Assembly: GCF_015477805.1 (NCBI RefSeq)
Contig: NZ_JADLQL010000001.1
Span: 1,364,001 to 1,428,000, forward strand
Length of the DNA stretch: 64,000 bases
Direction: 5' to 3'
From: Nocardia flavorosea
GTDB taxonomy: Bacteria > Actinomycetota > Actinomycetes > Mycobacteriales > Mycobacteriaceae
Each line of letters starts with the position of its first letter. The stretch's first letter is position 1. Below are positions 11,541-22,026 of the stretch, one piece after another. A model generated the notes under the pieces. The model had not been told where the DNA came from and did not search any database. It saw nothing but the letters and a program-made list of their open reading frames with translations. Both the position numbers and the translations under genes were made by a program.

Positions 11541-11798
11541 TCAGCCGGTGATCTCCCATTCGTACACCGTCAGTTCGGCAGAACCGGTGGTGTGCAGAGG
11601 ATCGGAGAACACCACCGCCTCGGCGGCCACGCGGGATTCCGCGAGCACAATGTAGGCACCCCCGGTGCTGTCGGTGAACGGCCCGCTTTCCTGCAACATG
11701 CTCCGCGCACGGAGGTCGCCCAGGAACTGCCGGTGCGGCTCGCCGACAGCCGGGTCGTACGCCGGAGTCCGGATCGCCAAGACCAGATATTTACGCAC
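11541..11798 (-). CDS. YciI-like (dimeric alpha-beta barrel) protein
   Basis: An 85-aa protein that fits the YciI family: RKYLVLAIRT start, PHRQFLGDLRARSMLQESGPF with the conserved His/Gly-Pro, DSTGGAYIVLA, and AEAVVFSDPLHTTGSAELTVYEW. Many members of this fold carry a conserved His-Asp pair, but their activity is usually unknown. The start is GTG at 11798, directly after the nusB TGA (TGAGTG), so it is co-transcribed and probably coupled to nusB. Confidence 0.85.
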   Translation of the reverse strand: MRKYLVLAIRTPAYDPAVGEPHRQFLGDLRARSMLQESGPFTDSTGGAYIVLAESRVAAEAVVFSDPLHTTGSAELTVYEWEITG

Positions 11799-12308
11799 TC
11801 AGCTATCAGCTTCCGGTTCGGTCGACCGGGTCGCGGCAGCGGCAGCGCGGATCTGCGGCGCCACCAGCACCACCTGCCCCAGCACCCCGTTGACGAACCC
11901 GGGCGAATCGTCGGTGGACAGCTCCTTGGCCAGTTCCACCGCCTCGTCCACCGCGACGATCGGCGGGACGTCGGTCGCGTACAGCAGTTCCCATACGGCC
12001 ACGCGCAGAATCGCCCGGTCCACCGCGGGCAGACGGGACAGCGCCCAATCGTGCAGGTACGACTCGATGGTGCCGTCCACCCGGTCGAGGTCCTCGGCGA
12101 TACCGTCGACCAGGGTGCGGGTGTAGGCATGCACCGGAGCCACCGCCTGGTCCCGGGCGGCGAGCTCTATCCGTTCATCGGCCAGATCGGCAGGGTCGAT
12201 ATCGCGAGCCTCGGCCTCGAACAGCAGGTCCACCGCGCGGCGCCGGGCCTTGTGCCGGGCGCCGAGTTTCTTGTAGGCGGACTTCTTGTCCGCGGGCTGG
12301 TCGGCCAC
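11799..12308 (-). CDS. nusB: Transcription antitermination factor NusB
   Basis: NusB binds boxA RNA with S10 (NusE) to keep RNA polymerase processive on rRNA operons. The 169-aa protein has the all-helical NusB fold: [17 protein letters not shown] near the N terminus and [32 protein letters not shown] in the second half. The C-terminal tail ([10 protein letters not shown]) is acidic and likely disordered. GTG 12308 is separated from the efp stop by only two bases. The gene order efp-nusB with pepQ upstream matches mycobacteria. Confidence 0.96.
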   Translation of the reverse strand: MADQPADKKSAYKKLGARHKARRRAVDLLFEAEARDIDPADLADERIELAARDQAVAPVHAYTRTLVDGIAEDLDRVDGTIESYLHDWALSRLPAVDRAILRVAVWELLYATDVPPIVAVDEAVELAKELSTDDSPGFVNGVLGQVVLVAPQIRAAAAATRSTEPEADS

Positions 12309-12310
12309 GA

Positions 12311-12874
12311 TCAGGAGTTGACGCGGCCCAGGTAGCTGCCGTCGCGGGTATCGATGCGGAGTTTGTCGCCGGTGTTGATGAACAGCGGGACCTGGACCTC
12401 GGCACCGGTCTCCAAGGTGGCCGGTTTGGTACCGCCGGTGGACCGGTCGCCCTGCAGGCCGATATCGGTGTGGGTGACCTCGAGCTCAGCGGTGACCGGC
12501 AGCTCCACGTAGAGCGGCGCACCCTCATGGGTGGCAACCTGCACCGTCATGTTCTCGAGCAGGAAGCGGGCCTGCTCACCGATCGTGGTCTCGGCGAGGG
12601 CGATCTGATCGAAGGTCTCGCCGTCCATGAAGACGTAATCCGAACCGTCGTGGTATAGATAGGTCATATCCCGGCGGTCGACGGTGGCGGTCTCCACCTT
12701 CACACCGGCGTTGAAGGTCTTGTCGACGGTCTTGCCGGACAGCACGTTCTTCAGTTTGGTCCGTACGAAGGCAGGACCTTTCCCCGGCTTGACGTGCTGG
12801 AATTCGACGATCTGCTGGAGATTACCGTCGATCTTCAGCACAAGGCCGTTCTTGAAGTCGCTGGTGTCCGCCAC
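12311..12874 (-). CDS. efp: Translation elongation factor P
   Basis: EF-P binds between the ribosomal P and E sites and rescues polyproline stalling. The 187-aa length and three-domain sequence are standard ([49 protein letters not shown] region). The tip loop is KPGKGPAF with K32 in the usual position; no modification enzyme gene is visible here. GTG 12874 ([10 protein letters not shown]) has GAGGAG about 11 nt upstream. It follows pepQ with a 36-bp gap. Confidence 0.97.
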   Translation of the reverse strand: MADTSDFKNGLVLKIDGNLQQIVEFQHVKPGKGPAFVRTKLKNVLSGKTVDKTFNAGVKVETATVDRRDMTYLYHDGSDYVFMDGETFDQIALAETTIGEQARFLLENMTVQVATHEGAPLYVELPVTAELEVTHTDIGLQGDRSTGGTKPATLETGAEVQVPLFINTGDKLRIDTRDGSYLGRVNS

Positions 12875-12910
12875 TGTGTTCGGGTCTCCTCGGTTCTCGG
12901 GCGACCGGCG

Positions 12911-14047
12911 TCATCCGACGACGGTCAGTTCTTTGCTGGTGTGGGTGAGCAGTTCCGGGCCCCCTTCACGCACCACGAGCGTGTCCTCGATCCGGACGCC
13001 GCCGCGGCCGGGAAAGTACACACCTGGTTCGACGGTCACCGCCACGCCAGACAGCAGTGTACCCGTGCCCGTTTTCGCGATACCGGGCGCTTCGTGGATC
13101 CGCAGCCCCACCCCGTGGCCCAAACCGTGCACGAACAACGAACCGTGCCCGGCGGAGGCGATCACCTCCCGAGCCGCGGCGTCCACATCGGCGCACGGAA
13201 CACCGGGTCGTAACGCTTTCCGGCCGGCGGCCTGCGCGGCGTACACCAGGTCGTATACCTCGCGTTGCCAGTCCGCGGGTTCGCCGAGCACGAAGGTCCG
13301 GGTCATATCGGAGTGGTAGCCGTCCACGACGGCACCGAAATCGATCTTCACGAAATCACCGGCGGCCAGTACGGCATCGGTCGGCCGGTGGTGTGGAATC
13401 GCGGAATTCGCCCCCGCGGCGACGATGGTTTCGAAGGCGATTCCGGCGGCGCCGCGTTCGAACATGGCCCATTCGAGGTCGCGGGCGACCTGGCGCTCGG
13501 TGCGTCCCGGGCGGAGTTTCCCGGCTGCCAGCAGCGCGGCCAGCGCCTCGTCGCCGACCGTGCAGGCCGCACGCAACCGGTCCACCTCGTAATCGTCCTT
13601 TACCATGCGCAACTGTTCGATCAATCCGGGTGTGGCGACGAAATCGAGTCCGGTGCCGAGTTCCACGAATCCGCGATGCTGATCGACGGTGACGATATGG
13701 CTTTCGTAGCCCAGCCGGCCGAACTGCCATTCCCCGGCCGATTCCACGACCCGCCGGGCGACCGCGCGAGCGATCTCGGCCCGCAGATCGGGCACCTGCT
13801 CGGCGACCTGAGTGTCGTAGCGACCGTCCGTGGCGATCACGGTACGTTCCTCCGCCCCCGCCGTATCCCACGAATGCACCAGCAGCGCGGCGTTGGAACC
13901 GGTGAAACCGGTCAGATAGCGGATGTTCACCAGATCGGTGACCAGCAGGCCGTCGATTTCGTTCTCGACCAGCAGGTTGCGCAGCAGCCCCCGCCGCGCG
14001 GCGTAATCGGGCCGCTTCTGCGGGCCACGGCCGGAATCAGCAGACAT
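12911..14047 (-). CDS. pepQ: Xaa-Pro aminopeptidase/dipeptidase, peptidase family M24
   Basis: A 378-aa metallopeptidase with a creatinase-like N-terminal domain and a C-terminal pita-bread catalytic domain. All five metal ligands are visible: D236 and D247 in KIDFGAVVDGYHSDMTRT, H311 in HGLGHGVGL, E340 in TVEPGVYFPG and E354 in RIEDTL. It cleaves peptides with proline at the second position, probably in cytoplasmic peptide turnover. First gene of pepQ-efp-nusB-yciI; the ATG at 14047 is divergent from the prepilin peptidase gene. Confidence 0.95.
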   Translation of the reverse strand: MSADSGRGPQKRPDYAARRGLLRNLLVENEIDGLLVTDLVNIRYLTGFTGSNAALLVHSWDTAGAEERTVIATDGRYDTQVAEQVPDLRAEIARAVARRVVESAGEWQFGRLGYESHIVTVDQHRGFVELGTGLDFVATPGLIEQLRMVKDDYEVDRLRAACTVGDEALAALLAAGKLRPGRTERQVARDLEWAMFERGAAGIAFETIVAAGANSAIPHHRPTDAVLAAGDFVKIDFGAVVDGYHSDMTRTFVLGEPADWQREVYDLVYAAQAAGRKALRPGVPCADVDAAAREVIASAGHGSLFVHGLGHGVGLRIHEAPGIAKTGTGTLLSGVAVTVEPGVYFPGRGGVRIEDTLVVREGGPELLTHTSKELTVVG

Positions 14048-14207
14048 GGGACAAAAGTACCGCCGACCCGGGTGCGCTACACAGGCCAGGCCGGAGCGAA
14101 CTCGGCGAACACCGACCGGAACGCGCGGTATTCACACCGCACCGGGGCGGCTCGGGTTGTCCACAGATCACCGCGGAGCCGCCCACCGAGCCGAGATCCC
14201 CGGAATC

Positions 14208-14720
14208 GTGAACGGTGTGGCAGCACTCTTCTTCCTCCTCCTGTCCGGCTGGTGCGGAATACTCGCAGTTTTCGATATCCGTAGCCGGCGCCTGCCGAAT
14301 CCGCTCACCCTCACGGGCGCCCTGGCTGTACTGGCCTACGCGGTATCGGCCGGGCAATCGGGCGCCGCGCTCCGGGGTGCGGCACTGTTGGCGATCCCCT
14401 ATCTGGTGGTGCACCTGCTGTGGCCGGCCGCGCTCGGCGCCGGCGATGTGAAACTTGCCGTAGGGCTGGGCGCCGCTGCCGCGCTCGGTGGTACGCACGC
14501 CTGGATGTGGTCGGCTCTCGTGGCACCGCTGTTCACCGCCGCGGCCGCGATCGGCCTGCTGCTCGGGCAGTACGTCAGCGCAGCGTGGGTCCGGTACACC
14601 CGGCCGCGCGCAAGCATGCCTATCCCGGCATGTGCCCGCTCCCCCGGCGCCCCGGCCGCCGCCGTACCGCACGGACCCGCCATGTGCGCCGCGACCCTGC
14701 TGGGCCTGACGCTGTGGTGA
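14208..14720 (+). CDS. Prepilin peptidase-like A24 membrane aspartic protease, short form
   Basis: A 170-aa, multi-pass membrane protein with the two catalytic aspartates of A24 peptidases: D23 in FDIRSRRLPN and D80 in GAGDVKLAVG. The N-terminal methylase domain of PilD-type enzymes is absent, as in Tad/Flp-type processing enzymes and in the Rv2551c-like genes found near aroE in mycobacteria. Start GTG 14208 or 14217; no strong ribosome site separates them. It has no pilin or secretion ATPase partner in the window, so its substrate is unknown. Confidence 0.85.
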   Translation: MNGVAALFFLLLSGWCGILAVFDIRSRRLPNPLTLTGALAVLAYAVSAGQSGAALRGAALLAIPYLVVHLLWPAALGAGDVKLAVGLGAAAALGGTHAWMWSALVAPLFTAAAAIGLLLGQYVSAAWVRYTRPRASMPIPACARSPGAPAAAVPHGPAMCAATLLGLTLW

Positions 14721-14816
14721 TCACCCGGCAATCCGATACGGTCGCGCGCGACAGGCACGATGAACACCGCCGACCGCCTGCCCGGAGCGCGGCGCCGACA
14801 TGGGAAGATGGTCGGC

Positions 14817-16033
14817 GTGCTGCGCTGGATAACTGCTGGAGAATCCCACGGACCCGCTCTCGTCGCCCTTCTGGAAGGAATGGTCGCCGGAGTCGAGGTG
14901 AGCTCGTCGGAGATCTCCGCACAGCTGGCGCGCCGCCGGCTCGGTTACGGTCGCGGCGCCCGGATGAAGTTCGAGGCCGACAAGGTCACCGTGATCGGCG
15001 GCGTCCGGCACGGGCGCACCATGGGCGGTCCGGTCGCAATCGAGATCGCCAACTCGGAATGGCCCAAATGGACCACGGTGATGTCGGCCGACGCGGTGGA
15101 CGAGGCCGAACTCGCCGATCTCGCCCGCAACGCCCCGCTCACCCGGCCGCGTCCCGGCCACGCCGACTATTCGGGAATGCTGAAATACGGCTTCGAGGAC
15201 GCCCGCCCGGTGCTGGAACGCGCGAGCGCCCGGGAAACCGCCGCCCGAGTCGCGGCCGGCACGGTGGCGCGGGCATTCCTGCGCCAGGCGCTGGGGGTCG
15301 AGGTGGTTTCGCATGTGGTCGCCATCGGTACCGCGGCGAACACCACCGGGGTGGTACCCACCGCCGCCGACCTGACCACGATCGACGAAAGCCCGGTACG
15401 GGCGTTCGATACCGCGGCCGAGGCTGCCATGATCGCCGAGATCGAGGCGGCGAAGAAGGACGGCGACACCCTGGGCGGTGTCGTCGAGGTGGTCGTCACC
15501 GGACTGCCGATCGGTCTGGGGTCGTTCACCAGCGGGGAGAACCGGCTGGATGCGCGGCTCGCGGCCGCGCTCATGGGAATTCAGGCCATCAAGGGCGTCG
15601 AGGTCGGCGACGGATTCGAGACAGCACGCCGCCGTGGCAGCCAGGCCCACGACGAGATGCGACCGGGTCCCGATGGTGTGCTGCGCTCGACCAACCGCGC
15701 GGGTGGCCTCGAGGGCGGAATGACCAACGGCGAGGCGCTGCGGGTCCGGGCGGCGATGAAACCCATCTCCACCGTGCCGCGGGCGCTGTCCACCGTCGAT
15801 ATGGCCACCGGCGCGCAAGCTTCGGCGATCCACCAGCGCTCCGATGTCTGCGCGGTCCCGGCGGCGGGGGTGGTGGCCGAATCCATGGTTGCGCTGGTGG
15901 TGGCCCAGGCGGCGCTGGAGAAGTTCGGCGGCGATTCGATCGCCGAAACGGTGAGCAACCTCGACGGCTACGTGAAGCGGATCAGCGCTCGCCCGCACCT
16001 GAACCCGGGCGAACACGTCGCCGACCCGGCGTA

Positions 16034-16034
<1 letters not shown>
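14817..16034 (+). CDS. aroC: Chorismate synthase
   Basis: AroC converts EPSP to chorismate using reduced FMN, ending the shikimate pathway. The 405-aa protein begins [32 protein letters not shown] and [19 protein letters not shown] are family signatures, and [16 protein letters not shown] lies in the C-terminal half. GTG 14817 matches the conserved family N terminus and has GGAAG about 10 nt upstream. The stop overlaps the aroK ATG by one base (TAATG), showing an aroC-aroK-aroB unit. Confidence 0.97.
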
Positions 16035-18063
<2,029 letters not shown>

Positions 18064-18494
18064 GCGGAGCGAGTGCGGCGAGGCAGTCGGCAGCCAACCC
18101 CCGTTCGACGGCCTGCCTGCCGGCATCGCAGGCAGGCCGTACTCGCCTTCCATGGAAACCGGCGGAGCTGTCCTGAGGTTGCTCGGTGCGGTGTTCGCGT
18201 GGCGATGGCCGCCATCGGTGCAACCCGGTGGGCCCCTACCGACCGTATGGCTCATCGCCGGCCCGGCCGTAGGGACGCAGTTGCCAGCAGCCGTCTCGGC
18301 ACGGTTAACAGCCGTATCAGCCGAGCACCGGACAATCCGCACGGCGCGCAGCCGCACCGTACCGGTGGCCGAGTGGCCCGCCGGCATACGGGCGAGCGCA
18401 CCCGGGCGACTGACTACGAGATTCGGCTCACCGGCACATCGCGGAGAAACGGCGATTGCCGGTGAGGCCGGGGTCCGTCGCCGGCAGGCCGGTC
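18064..18494. other. 431 bp intergenic region after aroB
   Basis: It contains the hairpin at 18108-18140 and a short GAGCGGAGCGAG-type motif at the aroB stop. No credible gene is seen; open frames are Arg/Pro-rich and lack a ribosome site. Confidence 0.6.
18108..18140 (+). terminator. Strong hairpin downstream of aroB
   Basis: ACGGCCTGCCTGC and GCAGGCAGGCCGT form a perfect 13-bp stem with a 7-nt loop, 45 bp after the aroB stop. There is no T-tract, which is common for actinobacterial terminators. Confidence 0.6.
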
Positions 18495-18968
18495 TCAGGC
18501 GGCGGAACCGGCGGGCCGGAGTCCGGCGGTATCGGCCGGACGGCCCTGCTCCCGGCGTGCCTGCCGCCGGCCCACGGCCACACCGATGAGCGCCGGGACG
18601 AAGATCAGCAGCACGATGAACGCGGAGGCGGCAGTCGCCTCGAAGAGCAGTCCGGCGTCGCCGAGATCGACCCGCGGTACGAAATCCAGCAGCCAGGACA
18701 CGAGGCCGCAACCGATACCGCCGGCCACCGCGGCCTGCAGCCACAGAATGGTCAGATCGGCGCCGCGTTCCGGATCGGTGTTGGCCCGCCGGTCCGCCCG
18801 GCCGTCCACCAGGCCCCACGCGACCGCGGCACCGATCAACACCACCAGGCAGAGCAGCCGCAGCCACACCCCGTAGGTCGGGACGAACCCCATCGCGAAT
18901 CCGAGGAGTACCCGGAGCACGACGGCCAGCCCACCGAGCGCCAGTGCCCGCAACAACCACGCAGTCAT
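18495..18968 (-). CDS. B-4DMT family four-helix membrane protein
   Basis: A 157-aa protein with four predicted membrane helices (about residues 4-26, 34-52, 73-96 and 110-135), separated by RADRRANTDPERGAD and FVPRVDLGD loops, ending in a charged cytoplasmic tail. It resembles the B-4DMT (bacterial four-TM drug/metabolite-type) proteins found beside aroB/pepQ in mycobacteria (Rv2536-like). Substrate unknown. ATG 18968 is used; ATG 18980, with GAAGAG upstream, is an equally possible start. A KstR-type box lies just upstream at 19000-19013. Confidence 0.75.
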   Translation of the reverse strand: MTAWLLRALALGGLAVVLRVLLGFAMGFVPTYGVWLRLLCLVVLIGAAVAWGLVDGRADRRANTDPERGADLTILWLQAAVAGGIGCGLVSWLLDFVPRVDLGDAGLLFEATAASAFIVLLIFVPALIGVAVGRRQARREQGRPADTAGLRPAGSAA

Positions 18969-18999
18969 GCCGATCACCATAACGCTCTTCACCGTAAAC

Positions 19000-19013
19000 T
19001 AGAACCGGTTACA
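19000..19013. promoter_or_regulatory. KstR-type box upstream of the B-4DMT gene
   Basis: TAGAACCGGTTACA fits the TNNAACNNGTTNNA consensus of the sterol-catabolism repressor KstR. On the minus strand it is followed by a -10-like TAGTTT, placing it at a promoter of the leftward membrane-protein gene. Confidence 0.4.
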
Positions 19014-19047
19014 GAATATCGATGGCATACGGTGGCGAACCGGGCGA

Positions 19048-19968
19048 TCAGCCCAGGTCGGATACCGCGGCCGCCATCGCCGCCCGCGGAGCGGGTTTCC
19101 CGGTGAACTGCTCGACCTGTCCGTAGGCCTGTTCGAGCAACATCTGCAGGCCGCCGACCACGGTATGACCCGCCGCCGCCACCGCTTCCGCGAGCGGGGT
19201 CGGCCACGGGTTGTAGAGGGCATCGAGCACCACCGGCGCCGCCGCCACCGCGCCGGCGATACCGGCTGCCGCCTGATACGGGACAGTGCTGACCACCGCC
19301 CCGGCCGCCGCGCAGCGCCCCGCCAGCTCGGGCGCGTCGAAGCCGATGACCTCGGAATCCGCGCCGAGTTGCGTGGCGAGTTCGCGCGCACCGGCGGCCC
19401 GGCCGGCGTCGCGCGCCACGATCGTGACCCGTCGCGCGCCCAGTCCGGTCAGCGCCAGCAGCGCCGGCCGGGCGGTCCCGCCGGCGCCGAGTACTACCGC
19501 TTCGGTCAACTCGGTCACCCCACCGCCGCGCAACGCACCCAGTACACCGTCCACGTCGGTACAGTCCGCCCGCCAACCGGATTCGGTCCGCACGAGGGTA
19601 TTGGCCGAGCCGACGAGCATCGCACGTTCGGTGCGTTCGCCGGCATAGGCGAGCGCGGCCTCCTTACCCGGCATGGTCACCGATAGGCCGACCCATTCGG
19701 GTCCGAGTCCGTCCATCAGCCGTGGCAGTTCGGCCGCGGTGCATTCGATCCGGTCGTAGGACCAGTCCAGGCCGAGCGCCCGATAGGCGGCCAGGTGCAG
19801 CTGTGGAGAGCGGGAATGGGTGATGGGGCTGCCGAGTACGGCCGCCCGCCGTGGACCGCCGGTCGATACTGACCGCGCCGCCGATCCGGAGTCGGCCGTG
19901 CTGCCGGAGCCCTCCGCAGTCCCGGAAGGCCCCGTCGATCCGGGCCTGCCACCCGATTCAGCGCCCAC
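19048..19968 (-). CDS. aroE: Shikimate 5-dehydrogenase with a low-complexity N-terminal leader
   Basis: AroE reduces 3-dehydroshikimate to shikimate with NADPH. The catalytic core starts at RRAAVLGSPITHSRSP (residue 40 on), with substrate serines at 52-54, catalytic K102 in VTMPGKEAAL, D138 in CTDVDG, and the nucleotide loop VLGAGGTARPALLAL. Total length is 306 aa against about 270 in mycobacteria; the extra 39 residues are Gly/Ser/Thr-rich. The only usable upstream start is GTG 19968, which overlaps the mltG stop by 11 bases. Part of the alaS-ruvX-mltG-aroE operon. Confidence 0.94.
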   Translation of the reverse strand: MGAESGGRPGSTGPSGTAEGSGSTADSGSAARSVSTGGPRRAAVLGSPITHSRSPQLHLAAYRALGLDWSYDRIECTAAELPRLMDGLGPEWVGLSVTMPGKEAALAYAGERTERAMLVGSANTLVRTESGWRADCTDVDGVLGALRGGGVTELTEAVVLGAGGTARPALLALTGLGARRVTIVARDAGRAAGARELATQLGADSEVIGFDAPELAGRCAAAGAVVSTVPYQAAAGIAGAVAAAPVVLDALYNPWPTPLAEAVAAAGHTVVGGLQMLLEQAYGQVEQFTGKPAPRAAMAAAVSDLG

Positions 19969-21424
19969 TGTCGAGAATCCCGCTTTCCAATGCCAATTCG
20001 ATGTTCTGCAGATGCTCGCCGTAACTCTCGGTGAACAGCGTCGTACCTTCCTTGTCGACCGTGACGAAATACAGCCAGTCACCCGGCTCGGGCTTCTCCA
20101 TCGCCTCCAACGCCTGGATCGAGGGAGCGGAGATCGGGGTGGCGGGCAGCCCGGCCATGGCGTAGGTGTTCCACGGGGTGGTCTGCGCGCGATCGGCGTC
20201 GGTGGTGGCGACCTCGGTTTTGTCCAGGGCGTAGTTGACCGTGGAATCGAACTGCAGCGGCTGGCCGATATCGAGCCGGTTCACGATCACCCGGGCCACC
20301 TTGCTCATGTCCTGGGGCAAGGCTTCGCGTTCCACCAGGGAAGCCCCGATGAGCGTTTCGTAGGGACTCAACCCGTTGGCTGCCCCGGATTCGAGCAACC
20401 CGGTGGACTCGTAGCTCGCCGCGCTTTCGCTGACCAGTTTCCGCAGGATCTCCTGGGCGGACCCGGTCGGATCGAAATCCCAGCTGCCCGCGGCGATCAG
20501 CCCCTCGAGCTGACGCCGCCGGTCCGGCACCTGCCGGACTGCATCCATAGCCCATTCCGGCACGCCGAGGGCGGCCAGATCGGTACCGGCGCCGGCCTCT
20601 TCGAGTTGTTCGTAGGTGATACACCGGCGTTCGGGGCCGTCGCCGACACAACTGGCGGCGGCGATCTTGGTGTAGATGCCTTCCTTGCGGGCGCCGGTGT
20701 TCACATCGTGCTGATCGTGCAACTGCCGGCCCTCCGAGATGACCAGGCTGCCCACTCGGGTTTCCGGCGCCACCAATGCCGCGACGGCATCCCGACCGGG
20801 GCTGCGCTCCGGAATGGCGTAGTAGCCGGGCTGTACCGAACTCATGCTCTCGTTCTGTACGGCTGCCTCGTAGAACGCTGCCGAGCTGGCCACCACACCG
20901 GCTTCTTCCATGGTGGCGGCTATCTCGGTGGCCGTATCGCCGGCCGCCACGTGAACCACCACCGGCGCGCCACCCGGCCCGGGGAAATCCTCCGGCGGGG
21001 TGTAGCGGTTGACGAGCTTGTACACGCCGGCGCCGAGAATCAGCACGAGCACCACCGCGGCGGCCGCCCAGAGCAGCTTCTTGCGGCCCCCGCTCTGTTT
21101 CTCCCGGGCCCGCCGGGCGGCGGCTCGGCCCCCGCGGCGAGGTACCGGCCGGGAGCGGGTGCGCGGTCGCGGCTCGGGCTCGTCGTCCTCGTCCTCGTCG
21201 TCGATGTACTCGTCCTCGTCGACGTAGCGGGGGATGACTGTGGTGTCGTCGTCCTCGTACGGGTCCCAGCCGGTATCCGGCTCGGCATCCCATTCGGGGT
21301 CGTCGGCTACGGGCGTGGCGGCCGCCCGGCGGGACCGCTCCCAGGCCTTGTCGTCGCGGCGGTATCGCCGCTCGGCCTCACGCTGCCGGAACCGCGCCTC
21401 TGCCTGCGCCCACCGATCCGTCAT
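19958..21424 (-). CDS. mltG: Endolytic peptidoglycan transglycosylase MltG (YceG-like)
   Basis: MltG cleaves nascent glycan strands at the membrane and may set chain length. The 488-aa protein has a long charged cytoplasmic N terminus (residues 1-115, with an acidic run near 69-84 and a basic run near 85-115), one membrane helix at about 117-137, a LysM-like subdomain (VHVAAGDTATEIAATM), and the YceG domain with catalytic Glu365 in SLVEREAL and the conserved FDSTVNYAL and PWNTYAMAGLPATPI stretches. It overlaps ruvX (ATGA) and aroE. Confidence 0.95.
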   Translation of the reverse strand: MTDRWAQAEARFRQREAERRYRRDDKAWERSRRAAATPVADDPEWDAEPDTGWDPYEDDDTTVIPRYVDEDEYIDDEDEDDEPEPRPRTRSRPVPRRGGRAAARRAREKQSGGRKKLLWAAAAVVLVLILGAGVYKLVNRYTPPEDFPGPGGAPVVVHVAAGDTATEIAATMEEAGVVASSAAFYEAAVQNESMSSVQPGYYAIPERSPGRDAVAALVAPETRVGSLVISEGRQLHDQHDVNTGARKEGIYTKIAAASCVGDGPERRCITYEQLEEAGAGTDLAALGVPEWAMDAVRQVPDRRRQLEGLIAAGSWDFDPTGSAQEILRKLVSESAASYESTGLLESGAANGLSPYETLIGASLVEREALPQDMSKVARVIVNRLDIGQPLQFDSTVNYALDKTEVATTDADRAQTTPWNTYAMAGLPATPISAPSIQALEAMEKPEPGDWLYFVTVDKEGTTLFTESYGEHLQNIELALESGILDSGR

Positions 21425-22026
21425 TCATCGTCTCCGAACAACGCGGTCCGTTCCGCGTCCTCGGCCGACCTCATCATCGAACTCCGTTCGTCCAACCAGC
21501 TCTGCAGGATCGAAACAGCAGCCGCCTGATCGATCACCTGCCGCTGTCCGCGTGCTCGGACACCGCTGTCCCGCAGAGCGCGTGCAGCAGACACCGTAGT
21601 CAAACGTTCGTCGGAAAGGCGGATCGGCACTTCGGGCAGCGCGTCGCGCAATCTTCCGGCGAACTCTACGGCCAGCCGTGCCGCGGTGCCGCTTTCGCCG
21701 CGTAGCGTGCGCGGCAACCCGACGATGATCTCCACCGCCTCGTATTCCGCCGCGATCTCGGCGATCCGCGCGATATCCGCGCCGACGGCCGGCTTCCCGC
21801 GCGCACCGGGCGCGGCGGCACCTGTCGTATTGCGTCCGGACCGGCGGCCGGGCGCACCGGCCCGGGGCACCGTCTCCACCGGAGTGGCCAGCACACCGCC
21901 GGGGTCACTGGCCGCCACCCCGATCCGAACGCTGCCCACGTCGATGCCGAGCCGGCGGCCGCGGCCCGGGTCGGCATCGGGGTGCGGCCGGTCGACCGGG
22001 ATATCCGCGCCGGAACCAGCCGCCAT
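21421..22026 (-). CDS. ruvX: YqgF/RuvX-type RNase H-fold nuclease (putative Holliday junction resolvase / pre-16S maturase)
   Basis: A 201-aa member of the YqgF family. GIDVGSVRIGVA at 27-38 holds the first catalytic Asp, VGLPRTLRGE follows, and LSDERLTTVSAARAL carries the acidic end of the active site. Between about residues 55 and 82 there is a Gly/Arg/Pro-rich insert (around RSGRNTTGAAAPGARGKPA) not usual in the family. The ATG shares one base with the alaS stop (TGATG), and the stop overlaps mltG (ATGA). Confidence 0.93.
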   Translation of the reverse strand: MAAGSGADIPVDRPHPDADPGRGRRLGIDVGSVRIGVAASDPGGVLATPVETVPRAGAPGRRSGRNTTGAAAPGARGKPAVGADIARIAEIAAEYEAVEIIVGLPRTLRGESGTAARLAVEFAGRLRDALPEVPIRLSDERLTTVSAARALRDSGVRARGQRQVIDQAAAVSILQSWLDERSSMMRSAEDAERTALFGDDE

